A stretch of DNA of 64,000 bases from Microvirga lenta (lineage in GTDB: Bacteria > Pseudomonadota > Alphaproteobacteria > Rhizobiales > Beijerinckiaceae), in the NCBI RefSeq assembly GCF_020532555.1, contig NZ_JAJBBR010000002.1, forward strand, positions 124,001 to 188,000, written 5' to 3'. Below the pieces are notes generated by a model. The model was not told the DNA's origin, did no database searches, and saw only the letters and a list, made by a program, of their open reading frames with translations. The position numbers were made by a program, and so were the translations under genes. This document shows, piece after piece, positions 52,854-61,663 of the stretch. Every line of letters starts with the position of its first letter. The first letter of the stretch is position 1.

Positions 52854-54662
52854 TCAGAAGGCTTCCTCCCAGCTCCGACTCAGGCGCACGGCAGAATTGA
52901 TGAGACCCACCATGGAGTAGGTCTGGGGGAAATTGCCCCATAACTCGCCGGTCGTGAAGTCGGCATCCTCGGAAAAGAGGCCGAATGAATTACGGAGGCT
53001 CAGAATGCGCTCGAACAGATCGACCGCCTCCTGCTTGCGCCCGATGGCATTGAGCGCATCCACGTACCAGAAACCGCAGATCATGAAAGCGGTGTGCATG
53101 AGGCCGAAATCGTCCTCCACGTCGTAACGCAGGAGGAGGTCGCCGCGCCGGAGCGCCCGACCCACCGCATCCACCGTCGCGACGAAGCGCGGATCGCTCG
53201 CCTTCACGAAGTCCAGTTCCGCCAGCAGCAGCAGGGTCGCGTCCAGGTGCTCGCCGTCGAAGGAGGAGACGAAGGTTCCCTTCTCCTTGTTGAAGGCGCG
53301 GGCATCGATGATGCCGTGCATGCGCTCGGCCTGCTCGTACCAGTACGCGGCCCGATCCTCGCGTCCCATGGCCCGGGCGATCTTGACGAGGCGATCGCAG
53401 GCCGCCCAGCACATCACGCTGGGAAAGGTGTGGACCGCCGCCTTCGTGCGCAGCTCCCACGGCCCGGCATCGGGCTGGTCGAACACTTCGATGGCCCGTT
53501 GCCCGAGCGCCTCCAGATGCTCGAAGAACGCCTGGTTGCCCGTGCGGATCAGCCGGCGGTCCAGGAAGGCGTGGGTGGAGGCGAGAACGATGCTGCCATA
53601 GGCATCGTTCTGGATCTGCGTATAGGCCGCATTGCCGATGCGCACGGGGCCCATGCCCCGGTAGCCTGCAAGGGCGGTAGCCTCCTTCTCGTCGAGCTCC
53701 GGCGACCGGGTGATGCTGAAGAGCGGCGGCATGTCCCTCTGGGCGGGGTTCGCGTCCGCATCGTCGACGATGTTGGTGATGTAGGTGAGGTATTCCTCCA
53801 TCGTCTTCGTGGTGCCGAGCCGGTTGAGGGCCTGGATGACGAAATAGGCGTCGCGCAGCCAGCAATAGCGGTAGTCCCAATTCCGCTTGGTGTGCGGCGC
53901 CTCGGGAATGGAGGTGGTGAGAGCCGCCACGATGGCCCCCGTCTCTTCGTAGTTGCAAAGCTTGAGCGTGATGGCGGCGCGGATGACCGCCTCCTGCCAG
54001 TCGAAGGGGACCGACAGGGAGCGGACCCAGTCGCGCCAGTAATCCACGGTCTTGTCGAGGAATTCCCGGGCCGTGCTGTCGGTCTCGGAGCGCAGGGGCT
54101 CGTCCTCGCCGAAGAAGAAGGAAATCGGCCGGTCCACCACGAAGGGCCGCTCCTCCGCCACGTAGGAAATCGGCGCATCCGTCGTCAGACGCAGGGACGT
54201 GTTGGGCCCCACGAAGCGCATGTGGTTGCTGCCCCGGGTCGTCGCCGGCTGCAGCGCGCCCCAGTCGAAGTGGGGGCGCAGCCTGACCCGGATGCGCGGC
54301 CGACCCTTGATCGGCCGAACCCGCCGGATGAGCATCGGCGGCCGGAAGGTGCGGTCGTAATGCTTGAAGCGCGGGACGAAATCCGTGATCTCGACCACGT
54401 TGCCGTGGCCGTCGGTCATGGTCGAGCAGAGCACCGCCGTGTTTTCGAGATAGGTCTGCTCGCAGGTCTTCATCCCGACCTGGTCGATGGCGAAGACACC
54501 GCGCTGGGTGGCGTCGGTATGCTCCTCGGGGCAGTCCAGGAGGGTGGAGAAGACGGGATCGCCGTCGAATCGCGGAAAGCAGTTCCAGACGATCTGCGCC
54601 CGGCGGTCCACCAGGGCTGCGATCGTGCAATTGCCGATGACGGCAAGATCGAGAGAACGCAT
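52854..54662 (-). CDS. Glycoside hydrolase family 15 protein (glucoamylase or trehalase type)
   Basis: This 602-residue protein opens with the GH15 trehalase-like N-terminal domain (IGNCTIAALVDRRAQIVWNC, about 1-200) and continues with the (alpha/alpha)6 catalytic barrel, with RNWDYRYCWLRDAYFVIQAL and, near the C-terminus, GLFSEDADFTTGELWGNFPQ and TYSMVGLINSAVRLS. There is no signal peptide, so it is cytoplasmic. It starts 3 nt after the otsB stop and precedes glk, suggesting hydrolysis of trehalose or an alpha-glucan to glucose; trehalase and glucoamylase cannot be separated by sequence alone. Confidence 0.92.
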   Translation of the reverse strand: MRSLDLAVIGNCTIAALVDRRAQIVWNCFPRFDGDPVFSTLLDCPEEHTDATQRGVFAIDQVGMKTCEQTYLENTAVLCSTMTDGHGNVVEITDFVPRFKHYDRTFRPPMLIRRVRPIKGRPRIRVRLRPHFDWGALQPATTRGSNHMRFVGPNTSLRLTTDAPISYVAEERPFVVDRPISFFFGEDEPLRSETDSTAREFLDKTVDYWRDWVRSLSVPFDWQEAVIRAAITLKLCNYEETGAIVAALTTSIPEAPHTKRNWDYRYCWLRDAYFVIQALNRLGTTKTMEEYLTYITNIVDDADANPAQRDMPPLFSITRSPELDEKEATALAGYRGMGPVRIGNAAYTQIQNDAYGSIVLASTHAFLDRRLIRTGNQAFFEHLEALGQRAIEVFDQPDAGPWELRTKAAVHTFPSVMCWAACDRLVKIARAMGREDRAAYWYEQAERMHGIIDARAFNKEKGTFVSSFDGEHLDATLLLLAELDFVKASDPRFVATVDAVGRALRRGDLLLRYDVEDDFGLMHTAFMICGFWYVDALNAIGRKQEAVDLFERILSLRNSFGLFSEDADFTTGELWGNFPQTYSMVGLINSAVRLSRSWEEAF

Positions 54663-54665
54663 GAC

Positions 54666-55445
54666 TCAAGCACCCACGTCGAAAGGAGGCGTGCCTTCGG
54701 AAGCCCATACCGACAGGCAATGTCTGAGGTCCGCAGGCGTTCCCAGGCGCAGCCCGGCGACCGTTTCGCCCGCGCCGATGCGGATGGCCAAGCCGCCATG
54801 GGCGTTCACCGTCCTGAAGCCGTTCTCGTCGGTAAGGTCGTCCCCGGCGAAGATGGGGCGGCGCCCCCGATACGGCTCCTGCTGCAGGAAGCTCTCGATG
54901 ATCTTGCCCTTGCCGGCCGCCGCCGGGAGAATTTCCGCCACGGCCTTGCCGTGCTGGACCCGATAGTCGCTTCCGAGCGCCTCGACCGCCGCATGGGCGG
55001 TGGCGAGGGCGAAGTCCTTCTCCTGGGGCGCGAGCCGCCAGTGGATCGCCACGGAGCAGCCCTTGTCCTCGATGAGGACACCGGCCTTCGGGGCCACGAT
55101 CTCCTCCAGGCGCGCCGCCGTCTCCCGAAGCCGAGGATGCTCGTCGGGATCGCACTGGAACAACCTGCCCCCGATGCGATGCTCGAGGCCGTGAAGCCCG
55201 GCCATGTCGAAGACATGCGGCCTGAGCCGGCTGTCGAGGAACTCGATCGGGCGACCGCTGATGATGGCGACCGCACCGTTCAGCCGCTCCTGCAGCCGGG
55301 TCAGGATGCCCGGCAGGGCCGGATCGACCGCGACGGCATCGGGGCGATCCACGATGTCGACGAGGGTGCCGTCGAAATCGAGGAACAGGGCGAATTCGTC
55401 GGTTCGTGGGGAAGGATTGGATCGTGTCAAAGCTACCTCATACAT
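54666..55445 (-). CDS. otsB: Trehalose-6-phosphate phosphatase
   Basis: This 259-residue HAD phosphatase has motif I FALFLDFDGTLVDIVDRPDA, motif II AVAIISGRPIEFLD, GLHGLEHRIGG and motif IV PIFAGDDLTDENGFRTVN. It removes phosphate from trehalose-6-P. The start overlaps by 8 nt the end of a decayed otsA reading frame, so the ancestral otsA-otsB coupling is still visible, but no intact synthase is in the window. Confidence 0.95.
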   Translation of the reverse strand: MYEVALTRSNPSPRTDEFALFLDFDGTLVDIVDRPDAVAVDPALPGILTRLQERLNGAVAIISGRPIEFLDSRLRPHVFDMAGLHGLEHRIGGRLFQCDPDEHPRLRETAARLEEIVAPKAGVLIEDKGCSVAIHWRLAPQEKDFALATAHAAVEALGSDYRVQHGKAVAEILPAAAGKGKIIESFLQQEPYRGRRPIFAGDDLTDENGFRTVNAHGGLAIRIGAGETVAGLRLGTPADLRHCLSVWASEGTPPFDVGA

Positions 55446-55800
55446 TGGCCGGAGCACGCCCCCGGCCCGCGGCGACCAGACGCCGGATGCGCTGCCGCTC
55501 GCGCAACCGGGATGCGGCGAGCAGCCTCTGCCGGGCCCGGCGACGGCCATTGCGCTCCCGGACCTGGTCGCGCATGAGCCCCATGCGCCCGCGCTGCTCG
55601 TCGCGGGGCATGGTCGGGACGCCGCGAGCCGCCTCGTCCATGGCATGCGCATTGTAAGGATTGACGATCAGCGCCTCCGAAAGTTCACGGGACGCTCCGG
55701 CGCAGGCAGAGAGGAATCGGCCCGCCCTCCTCGCCGTCGCGGACGGGGGCGAATTCCTTCGCGGCGCGTTTCGTGCCGCGGCAGCGCGGGGCCGTCGGAG
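55438..55800 (-). pseudogene. otsA: 3' remnant of trehalose-6-phosphate synthase gene (otsA)
   Basis: Minus-strand frames give about 110 C-terminal residues of OtsA. One frame has RAAKEFAPVRDGEEGGP (compare the VAKEF-VAARDGE region of OtsA); after a frameshift near 55705 another reads AGASRELSEALIVNPYNAHA, then MDEAAR and an Arg-rich tail to the stop at 55438. The whole N-terminal part, including glycosyltransferase and UDP-glucose sites, is missing. Upstream sequence to 55980 shows no OtsA similarity, so a deletion ends near 55800. The stop still overlaps otsB. Confidence 0.8.
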
Positions 55801-55980
55801 CGGACGATGATTCGCAAGGGTCCCCTTCCCTGCAGGAGTTCAAGACAAGCCGTACGGCCAAGCTTAAAACTCTCAGAGGGCTGTTTGGTTTCGCCCGCTG
55901 GTGCCGTGCGGCGGCGAAAGGCAGAGCAGGTCCAGCCCGCCGCGCCAAGGCATAAGGAGCCGCCGAGCCCTCTGCAACCC

Positions 55981-56021
55981 AAAAAAGCCCGCGGCAACCT
56001 GGAGAGGTCGGCCGCGGGCTT
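55981..56021 (-). terminator. Rho-independent terminator of the type I secretion unit
   Basis: On the minus strand AAGCCCGCGGC (56021-56011) pairs with GCCGCGGGCTT (55995-55985), followed by TTTTTT, 29 nt after the HlyD stop. This is an 11-bp stem with a T-run, a classic intrinsic terminator. Confidence 0.88.
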
Positions 56022-56049
56022 CTGATATTTTCAGTCCCGAAGGAGGCGC

Positions 56050-57375
56050 TTAATGCTCGCGGAAGGCGCGGGCGACCTGCTCCTCCAGCGGCTTGATGAG
56101 GTACTCGAACGGCGTCCGCTCGTTGACCTGCACGAAGACCTCGGCCTGCATGCCGGCGATCAGCTTCAGGTTGCCGAGCCGCTCGATCTCCTCGGGAGGA
56201 AGGCCGATGCGGATCGTGTAGAAGGTCGCGCCGGTCTGCTGGTCGCGGGACACATCCGCCGAGATCCGGGTGACCGTTCCCTGCAGTTCAGGTGTCGAGC
56301 GCTGGTTCGTGGCATGGACGCGCACGGTCGCCTTCTGGCCGATGGCCACCTGATCGATCTCGTTGGGGAGAACGCGGGCCTCCAGGTCGAGGGATTCGTT
56401 GGCCGGCACGATGAACATCACCGGCTCGGCGGGAGAGATGACGCCGCCGACGGTGTGCACGTTGAGCTGGTGGACGAAGCCGGAACTGGGCGAACGGATC
56501 TCGATGCGCTTCAGCTGATCCTCGGCCGCCACGCGGCGCTCGGTGTACTCCGCGATCTTGCCCTGGATCTCACGCAGCTCCTGCATGGCCTCGGCCCGCA
56601 TCTGCTCGTCGATCTGGATGATCTGGAACGAGGTTTCGGCGATGCGGCCCTCGGCCTGGGCGATGGCGGCGATGAGCTGGCCGCGCTGCCCTTCGATGCT
56701 GGCGGCGTCGCGCTCCAGGGCGTTCAGGCGCGGAAGCTGCACGAGGTTCTTCTCGTAGAGCTCGCGGACGCCCTTGAGCTCGTCCTTGATGAGCTCGGCC
56801 TCGCGGGCCTTCGCGGCCTGCTGCGCCTTGAGGCCGGTGATCTCGTCCTGCGACTGGGAGATCCGCTTCTTGAGCTGGTCCTTCTGCGCCTCCCGGGCAG
56901 CCTTGCGGGCGTCGAAGAGGGTGCGCTCGGAGCCCATGATCTTCTTGATCGCCGGGTCATCGAGACGGCTGGCGAATTCGGCGGGCGTTTCGACCTGTGC
57001 CGCGCCGTCGCGCTCGGCTTCGAGGCGAGCCTGGCGGGCCAGGAACTCGTCGAGCTGCTTCGCCACGACCTGAAGATTGGCGCGGGTCAGGGTCTCGTCC
57101 AGGCGGATCAGGAGATCGCCCTCGGAGACGCGGTCGCCGTCACGGACCTTCAGCTCGCCGACGATGCCGCCCTCGGGGTGCTGCACCTTCTTGATGCTGG
57201 AATCGACCACGAACTGGCCTCCGGCGACCACCGCCCCGGACAGGGTGGCGGTTGCGGCCCACAGGCCGATCGTGCCGCCGAACAGGGCGATCAGCGACGT
57301 GCCGATGATGGCCGAGCGGCGCAGGGCCTTCTGGTGCCGCGACGGTTTCTGCGGCTTCTGGATTTGCATCAACAT
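56050..57375 (-). CDS. Type I secretion HlyD/PrtE family periplasmic adaptor
   Basis: This 441-residue protein has one transmembrane helix (about 22-45: SAIIGTSLIALFGGTIGLWA), a lipoyl-like half motif GGIVGELKVRDGDRVSEGDL, a long coiled coil (about 100-290) and the second half IEIRSPSSGFVHQLNVHTVG, ending in a beta-rich region. It links the ABC exporter to an outer-membrane channel. Its ATG follows the stop of the ABC gene with no gap. No TolC-type gene is in the window. Confidence 0.93.
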   Translation of the reverse strand: MLMQIQKPQKPSRHQKALRRSAIIGTSLIALFGGTIGLWAATATLSGAVVAGGQFVVDSSIKKVQHPEGGIVGELKVRDGDRVSEGDLLIRLDETLTRANLQVVAKQLDEFLARQARLEAERDGAAQVETPAEFASRLDDPAIKKIMGSERTLFDARKAAREAQKDQLKKRISQSQDEITGLKAQQAAKAREAELIKDELKGVRELYEKNLVQLPRLNALERDAASIEGQRGQLIAAIAQAEGRIAETSFQIIQIDEQMRAEAMQELREIQGKIAEYTERRVAAEDQLKRIEIRSPSSGFVHQLNVHTVGGVISPAEPVMFIVPANESLDLEARVLPNEIDQVAIGQKATVRVHATNQRSTPELQGTVTRISADVSRDQQTGATFYTIRIGLPPEEIERLGNLKLIAGMQAEVFVQVNERTPFEYLIKPLEEQVARAFREH

Positions 57376-59154
57376 TTATCCGACCTCCCGCAGCGAGGCT
57401 GCCTGGGGTGCTGCGCCTGGCGCGGCCCGTGCGGGAGCCGGAGCCGGCGTCGTGTTACGTTTCATGACGGCCTGCAGGACCTCGTCCCGCGGACCGATGG
57501 CCTTGATCCGTCCCTCTTCCATGATGGCGACCACGTCCACGTTGCCGAGGGCGGCCGGACGGTGGGTGATCACGACCACGATGCCGCCGCGCTTGCGGAC
57601 CGACAGGATGGCTTCGTTGAGGGCCTCGTCGCCGGCCCCGTCGAGGCTGGCATTCGGCTCGTCGAGCACCACGAGGAAGGGATCGCCGTAGAGGGCGCGG
57701 GCGAGGGCCACGCGCTGCCGCTGGCCGCCCGACAGGGAGGTGCCGCTCTCGCCGATCCGGGTGTTGTAGCCCTCCGGCAGGCCGAGGATCAGATCGTGCG
57801 CGCCGGCCGTCTTGGCCGCCGCGATGATGGCCTCCGGCTTCGCGTCGGGCTGGAAGCGGGCGATGTTCTCGGCCACCGTGCCGTCGAACAGCTCCACGTC
57901 CTGCGGGAGATAGCCGATGTGGCGGCCGAGCTGGTCCGATTCCCACTGCTCGATGGCCGCGCCGTCGAGGCGGATGTCGCCGCGCAGGGCCGACCACACG
58001 CCCACGAGGGCGCGGGCCAGGGTGGACTTGCCCGAGGCGCTGGGCCCGATCAGGCCGAGGCCCTGGCCGGCGCGAAGCTGGAACGAGGCTCCGGCCACGA
58101 TGGGCGTGTTGCTGCCCGGGGCGCCCACATAGATGTCCTCTGCCACGAGCTCGCCCTTCGGGGCCGGCAGCGGCATGCGGTCTTCCTGGGCGGGAATGAT
58201 CGACAGGATGTGCTCGAGGCGACGGTAGCCCTGGCGTGCGGCGGTGAAGCCCTTCCAGTGCGCGACGGCGATTTCGATGGGCGCCAGGGCGCGGGACATC
58301 ATGATCGAGGCCGCGATCATCGAGCCGCCCGAGACCTCGCCCTGGATCACCAGATAGGCGGCGAGGCCCAGGATGCCGGACTGCAGGATCATGCGGAAGA
58401 CCTTGGCGAAGGCGCTGATGCCCGAGGTCGATTCGCTGGCGCGCAGGCCGTCATCCACGTGCTTGGTGTGAACCTCCTCGTAGCGGCGGCCCAGGAACTC
58501 GACCATACCGAGCGCGCGGACGACCTCGGCGTTGCGCCGGCTGGTCTCCGCCATGGCGTGCCGTTCGGCGGCGCTCTTGGTGAGCTCGTAGGACGGACCC
58601 TTGCTCTTCGAGTCCGTGTAGAGGGTCAGGGCGATGATGACGATGCCGCCGATGACCGACATCCAGCCGAGCCAGGGATGAATGATGAAGCAGCCGATGA
58701 AGAAGATCGGCATGAAGGGCATGTCGAACAGAGCCGTGGGGCCGAGGCTCGACAGGAATCCGCGGATCTGGTCGAGGTCGCGGATCGGCTGTAGGCTCTC
58801 GGCCTGGCGGGCGCCCTTGAGGGGCATCGCCGCCACGAGGTCGAAGATCCGGCGGGAGAGCAGCTCGTCGAAACGGGCGCCGATGCGCGCCAGCATCTTG
58901 CCGCGGATGGCGTCGAGGCCGCCCTGGAGGAAGTAGGCCGCGAGAACGATCAGCGAGAGGCCGACGAGGGTCGAGATGCTTCGGCTCGACAGCACGCGGT
59001 CGTAGAGCTGCAGCATGTAGATGGAGCCGGTCAGGGCCAGAATGTTGACCACCGCCGAGAAAACGGCGACGCCGATGAAAGCTGGACTGCTGGCCTTCAG
59101 AGCGTCGAAGACTTCCGAGCTGTCGTCCCTGGATTTTCTCGATGCCTGCTTCAT
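57376..59154 (-). CDS. Type I secretion system permease/ATPase (PrtD type)
   Basis: This 592-residue ABC exporter has an N-terminal six-helix domain (about 25-320) without a C39 peptidase or CLD domain. The ATPase has Walker A IGPSASGKSTLARALVGVWS, signature [19 protein letters not shown], Walker B FLVVLDEPNASLDG and VITHRPAAL. PrtD-type exporters secrete RTX proteases, lipases or adhesins through the inner membrane. The start at 59154 follows GGAAGAAGAC; an ATG at 59166 is possible. No RTX substrate gene is visible within the window. Confidence 0.94.
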   Translation of the reverse strand: MKQASRKSRDDSSEVFDALKASSPAFIGVAVFSAVVNILALTGSIYMLQLYDRVLSSRSISTLVGLSLIVLAAYFLQGGLDAIRGKMLARIGARFDELLSRRIFDLVAAMPLKGARQAESLQPIRDLDQIRGFLSSLGPTALFDMPFMPIFFIGCFIIHPWLGWMSVIGGIVIIALTLYTDSKSKGPSYELTKSAAERHAMAETSRRNAEVVRALGMVEFLGRRYEEVHTKHVDDGLRASESTSGISAFAKVFRMILQSGILGLAAYLVIQGEVSGGSMIAASIMMSRALAPIEIAVAHWKGFTAARQGYRRLEHILSIIPAQEDRMPLPAPKGELVAEDIYVGAPGSNTPIVAGASFQLRAGQGLGLIGPSASGKSTLARALVGVWSALRGDIRLDGAAIEQWESDQLGRHIGYLPQDVELFDGTVAENIARFQPDAKPEAIIAAAKTAGAHDLILGLPEGYNTRIGESGTSLSGGQRQRVALARALYGDPFLVVLDEPNASLDGAGDEALNEAILSVRKRGGIVVVITHRPAALGNVDVVAIMEEGRIKAIGPRDEVLQAVMKRNTTPAPAPARAAPGAAPQAASLREVG

Positions 59155-59554
59155 GTCTTCTTCCATTGTCGGGCCGGACAACAGCCCGCATGTTATTATT
59201 ACCGATATCCCGCGCAGAACTCAAAGTGCTGCACAAGACTTTCCGCCCGGAGGCGGCTGCGATTTCGGGGTGTTTTACTATGACAGCAGACAACCTTCAC
59301 TGCGGAGCAGTTTCCGGTTTCTTCACGCACTCTCATAGAGATCAGGTGCCCCCAAGCAGGCGCATTCCGTAACGCCACGCCTTTTGTAACCCTATTCAAT
59401 GTAATTATGTCAACCAAAAGGCACTGCAAGCGGTTAACTTTCTTTTTTTACTCTTCATTTAGAGGGGGAACATAGAGAGAACACAAGGTATCAACGTAAC
59501 TCTTTGGTAAATTTTCATAGTTAAACAAGGGTGATCTACCGATGAGGTGACACC
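59155..59554. other. 400-bp AT-richer intergenic region
   Basis: This divergent promoter region lies between the type I secretion unit and the coiled-coil membrane protein gene. It is clearly more AT-rich than its surroundings, with T-runs near 59440-59460. I find no gene, no strong hairpin and no clear promoter consensus. A GGAAC at 59468 is not followed by GTT at the right spacing. Confidence 0.5.
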
Positions 59555-60454
59555 ATGGACTTGCGAAATCATTCTCAGGATTTGTCCGTTGCTCGCAAGC
59601 AGGCTTCCGGAGAAGCGTCTCCCCCAAAAGAGGTAGCCGGCCCCGTCCGGATCGATCCGAAGGCCAGCGCGGCCCTGGCAGCCGCCATCGCCAGCGCCAA
59701 GCAGCCGGCGAAACCGGCGCAAAATGGCGAATCTGCCAAGCTTGCCTCCGTTCCTTCTCCTGCCCGGCGGCGCGGTTTCGTTTCGGCGCGCCTGCCCCAG
59801 GCCGCTGCCGCCCTCGCGCTGATCGGCGCGTGCTGGTTCGCCTCCTATGCCGGCACTCAGGCTCATGGTGATTCGCTCCACCGGGCCGGGCTCGAGGCAT
59901 CCCGCAGCCAGGACGCTCTCGGGGAAGCCCTCGCCAAGCTGAGCACCGATCTCGAAGCGGTGCGAACGGAACTCGCAGCCCTCAAGGACAATTCGGCCGG
60001 CGCTGCGCAGCCGGAACCGGCCGGCCAGACAGATCTGGCGGAAAGGCTCGATGCCCTCGCCGCGGCGCTGCGCAATCCCGACGTGCGGTCCTCGGCCCTG
60101 GAGGCCAGGCTCGAGCGGATGGAAGGCCAGATCATGGCTGCCCTCACGGCTATGGCCGCCAAGCCTGCCGCGCCTGCCGCAGCGGCGCCGGCCGTGACCG
60201 ATGCGGCCGTCCACGCGCCGGAAGCGGCTCCCGCCCCCGTGGTGAAGTCGGTCCGGAATGAGCCGGTCAGCGGATGGGTCCTGCGGGAGGTCTACAACGG
60301 CGCGGCCCTCGTCGAGGGCCGGAACCGCCGCCTCTACGAGGTCGTCCCCGGCGGCATCGTTCCCGGCGTCGGCCGGGTCGAGGCCATCGAACGGCGCGGC
60401 CGGGACTGGGTGGTCCTGACCGACCGGGGCATCATCGGCAGCAGCTATCGATAG
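59555..60454 (+). CDS. Hypothetical single-pass membrane protein with coiled coil and C-terminal beta domain
   Basis: This 299-residue protein has a cytoplasmic, disordered Ala/Lys/Pro-rich N-terminus (1-75), a transmembrane helix LPQAAAALALIGACWFASYA (about 84-103), an Ala/Leu/Glu coiled coil (about 115-200), an Ala/Pro linker and a C-terminal beta domain (about 240-298) with VSGWVLREVYNGAALVEGRN and VPGVGRVEAIERRGRDWVVL. The C-terminal domain resembles PilP/SPOR-like small beta domains only in general pattern. It diverges from the type I secretion genes, and an envelope role with them is possible. GAGGTG precedes the ATG closely. Confidence 0.8.
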   Translation: MDLRNHSQDLSVARKQASGEASPPKEVAGPVRIDPKASAALAAAIASAKQPAKPAQNGESAKLASVPSPARRRGFVSARLPQAAAALALIGACWFASYAGTQAHGDSLHRAGLEASRSQDALGEALAKLSTDLEAVRTELAALKDNSAGAAQPEPAGQTDLAERLDALAAALRNPDVRSSALEARLERMEGQIMAALTAMAAKPAAPAAAAPAVTDAAVHAPEAAPAPVVKSVRNEPVSGWVLREVYNGAALVEGRNRRLYEVVPGGIVPGVGRVEAIERRGRDWVVLTDRGIIGSSYR

Positions 60455-60471
60455 GACCGGGAGCCCAGGGC

Positions 60472-60603
60472 CTATCTGGGAATGATCCCCCGCAGGCCGT
60501 AGACGAGCACCGTGAAGGCGGCGAGGCTCACGAGATAGATGAGCGCGAACCAGAGGAGGCGCCTGCCGCGCCCCTCCGGCGGGCGTGTCGGTCCGGCCTT
60601 CAT
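60472..60603 (-). CDS. DUF2474 (CydX/CydP-like) small membrane peptide
   Basis: The 43-residue protein has a basic N-terminus (Met-Lys-Ala-Gly, then GRGRRLL) followed by one helix LLWFALIYLVSLAAFTVLVYGL, matching DUF2474 peptides encoded after cyanide-insensitive bd oxidases. Its ATG overlaps the cydB stop as TGATG, so it is co-translated. It probably is an accessory or assembly subunit of the oxidase. Confidence 0.88.
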   Translation of the reverse strand: MKAGPTRPPEGRGRRLLWFALIYLVSLAAFTVLVYGLRGIIPR

Positions 60604-61652
60604 CAATGATACCCGTAGCCGCCGCCCTGGATCTCCTCCGCCACCTTGCCGCGGAACACGTAATAGGCATAGGCCGTATAGGCGAAGGTCATCGGCATGG
60701 CGATGCCGAAGCCGATGAGGGCGAAGAGCTGGGAGTTGACCGTGTTGGCCGTGTGCCAGACGGTCAGGTTCGGCGGCACGTTGTAGGGGAACAGGCTGAC
60801 CCCGAGGCCGAGATAGCCGAGCAGGAACAGGCCGATTGCCAGGAAGAACGGCCGGTAATGGCGGCCCTCCTCCAGATCGCGGAAGAGCCGATAGGCCGTG
60901 TAGGCGGTGATCAGCGGGATCGGCGCCAGGAAGGCGATGTTGGGCCAGGAGAACCAGCGCGCCTCGATCTGCCTTTCGAGGAACGGCACCCAGGCCGAGA
61001 CCAGCGCCATGGCGAGGATCGTCCCGACGAGGAACCGGATGGCCATGCGCCGGGCCCAGATCTCGAGCTCCCCGGTGGTCTTCATCACGCACCAGGTCGC
61101 CCCGAGGAGGCCGTAGCCGAAGATCAGGCTGATGCCCGTGAGCATGCTGAAGGGCGTCAGGAAATCCCACGTGCCGCCGGTGAACTGGCGCCCGTCATTG
61201 GCGAAGCCCTGCACGAAGGCGCCGAGCACCACGCCCTGGGAGAAGGTGGCGACGAGAGAACCGAAGAAGAAGGCATTGTCCCACAGGAACTTCGACCTCT
61301 CGGCCTTGAAGCGGAACTCGAACGCCACGCCGCGGAAGATGAGGGCGATCAGCATCATGATGATGGGCACGTAGAGCGCCGGCATCAGAACCGCATAGGC
61401 GATGTGGAACACCGCGAAGAGGCCGCCGCCGCCGAGGATGAGCCAGGTCTCGTTCCCGTCCCAGATCGGCGCGACGGAGAACATCATGCGGTCGCGCCAG
61501 TTCTCGTTGTGCGCGCTCTTGAACAGGATCCCGACGCCGAGATCGAACCCGTCGACGATCACGTACATGGCGACCGCCACCGCGATGAGACCCGCCCAGA
61601 CCAGCGGCAGCCAGAAGGCGAGCCCCTCGTATTCCGTTCCGAAACCGAACAT
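60603..61652 (-). CDS. cydB: Cytochrome bd-type ubiquinol oxidase subunit II
   Basis: This 349-residue membrane protein has eight to nine helices. It begins MFGFGTEYEGLAFWLPLVWA, with VIVDGFDLGVGILF, the signature APIWDGNETWLILGGGGLFA and FAYTAYAYYVFRGKV at the end. It pairs with CydA, whose gene ends 11 nt upstream. The short-loop partner and the DUF2474 peptide mark the CIO (cyanide-insensitive) branch. It is the inner-membrane terminal oxidase subunit. Confidence 0.95.
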   Translation of the reverse strand: MFGFGTEYEGLAFWLPLVWAGLIAVAVAMYVIVDGFDLGVGILFKSAHNENWRDRMMFSVAPIWDGNETWLILGGGGLFAVFHIAYAVLMPALYVPIIMMLIALIFRGVAFEFRFKAERSKFLWDNAFFFGSLVATFSQGVVLGAFVQGFANDGRQFTGGTWDFLTPFSMLTGISLIFGYGLLGATWCVMKTTGELEIWARRMAIRFLVGTILAMALVSAWVPFLERQIEARWFSWPNIAFLAPIPLITAYTAYRLFRDLEEGRHYRPFFLAIGLFLLGYLGLGVSLFPYNVPPNLTVWHTANTVNSQLFALIGFGIAMPMTFAYTAYAYYVFRGKVAEEIQGGGYGYH

Positions 61653-61663
61653 GACGCTGCCTC

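Noticed and set aside
55668-55997. 109-codon minus-strand frame upstream of otsB
   Set aside because: It overlaps the otsA remnant in another frame and only partly coincides with OtsA-like sequence; it is not an independent gene.
59468-59492. Possible EcfG promoter (GGAAC) before the coiled-coil membrane protein gene
   Set aside because: At 16-17 nt spacing the -10 reads GTA/GGT rather than GTT.
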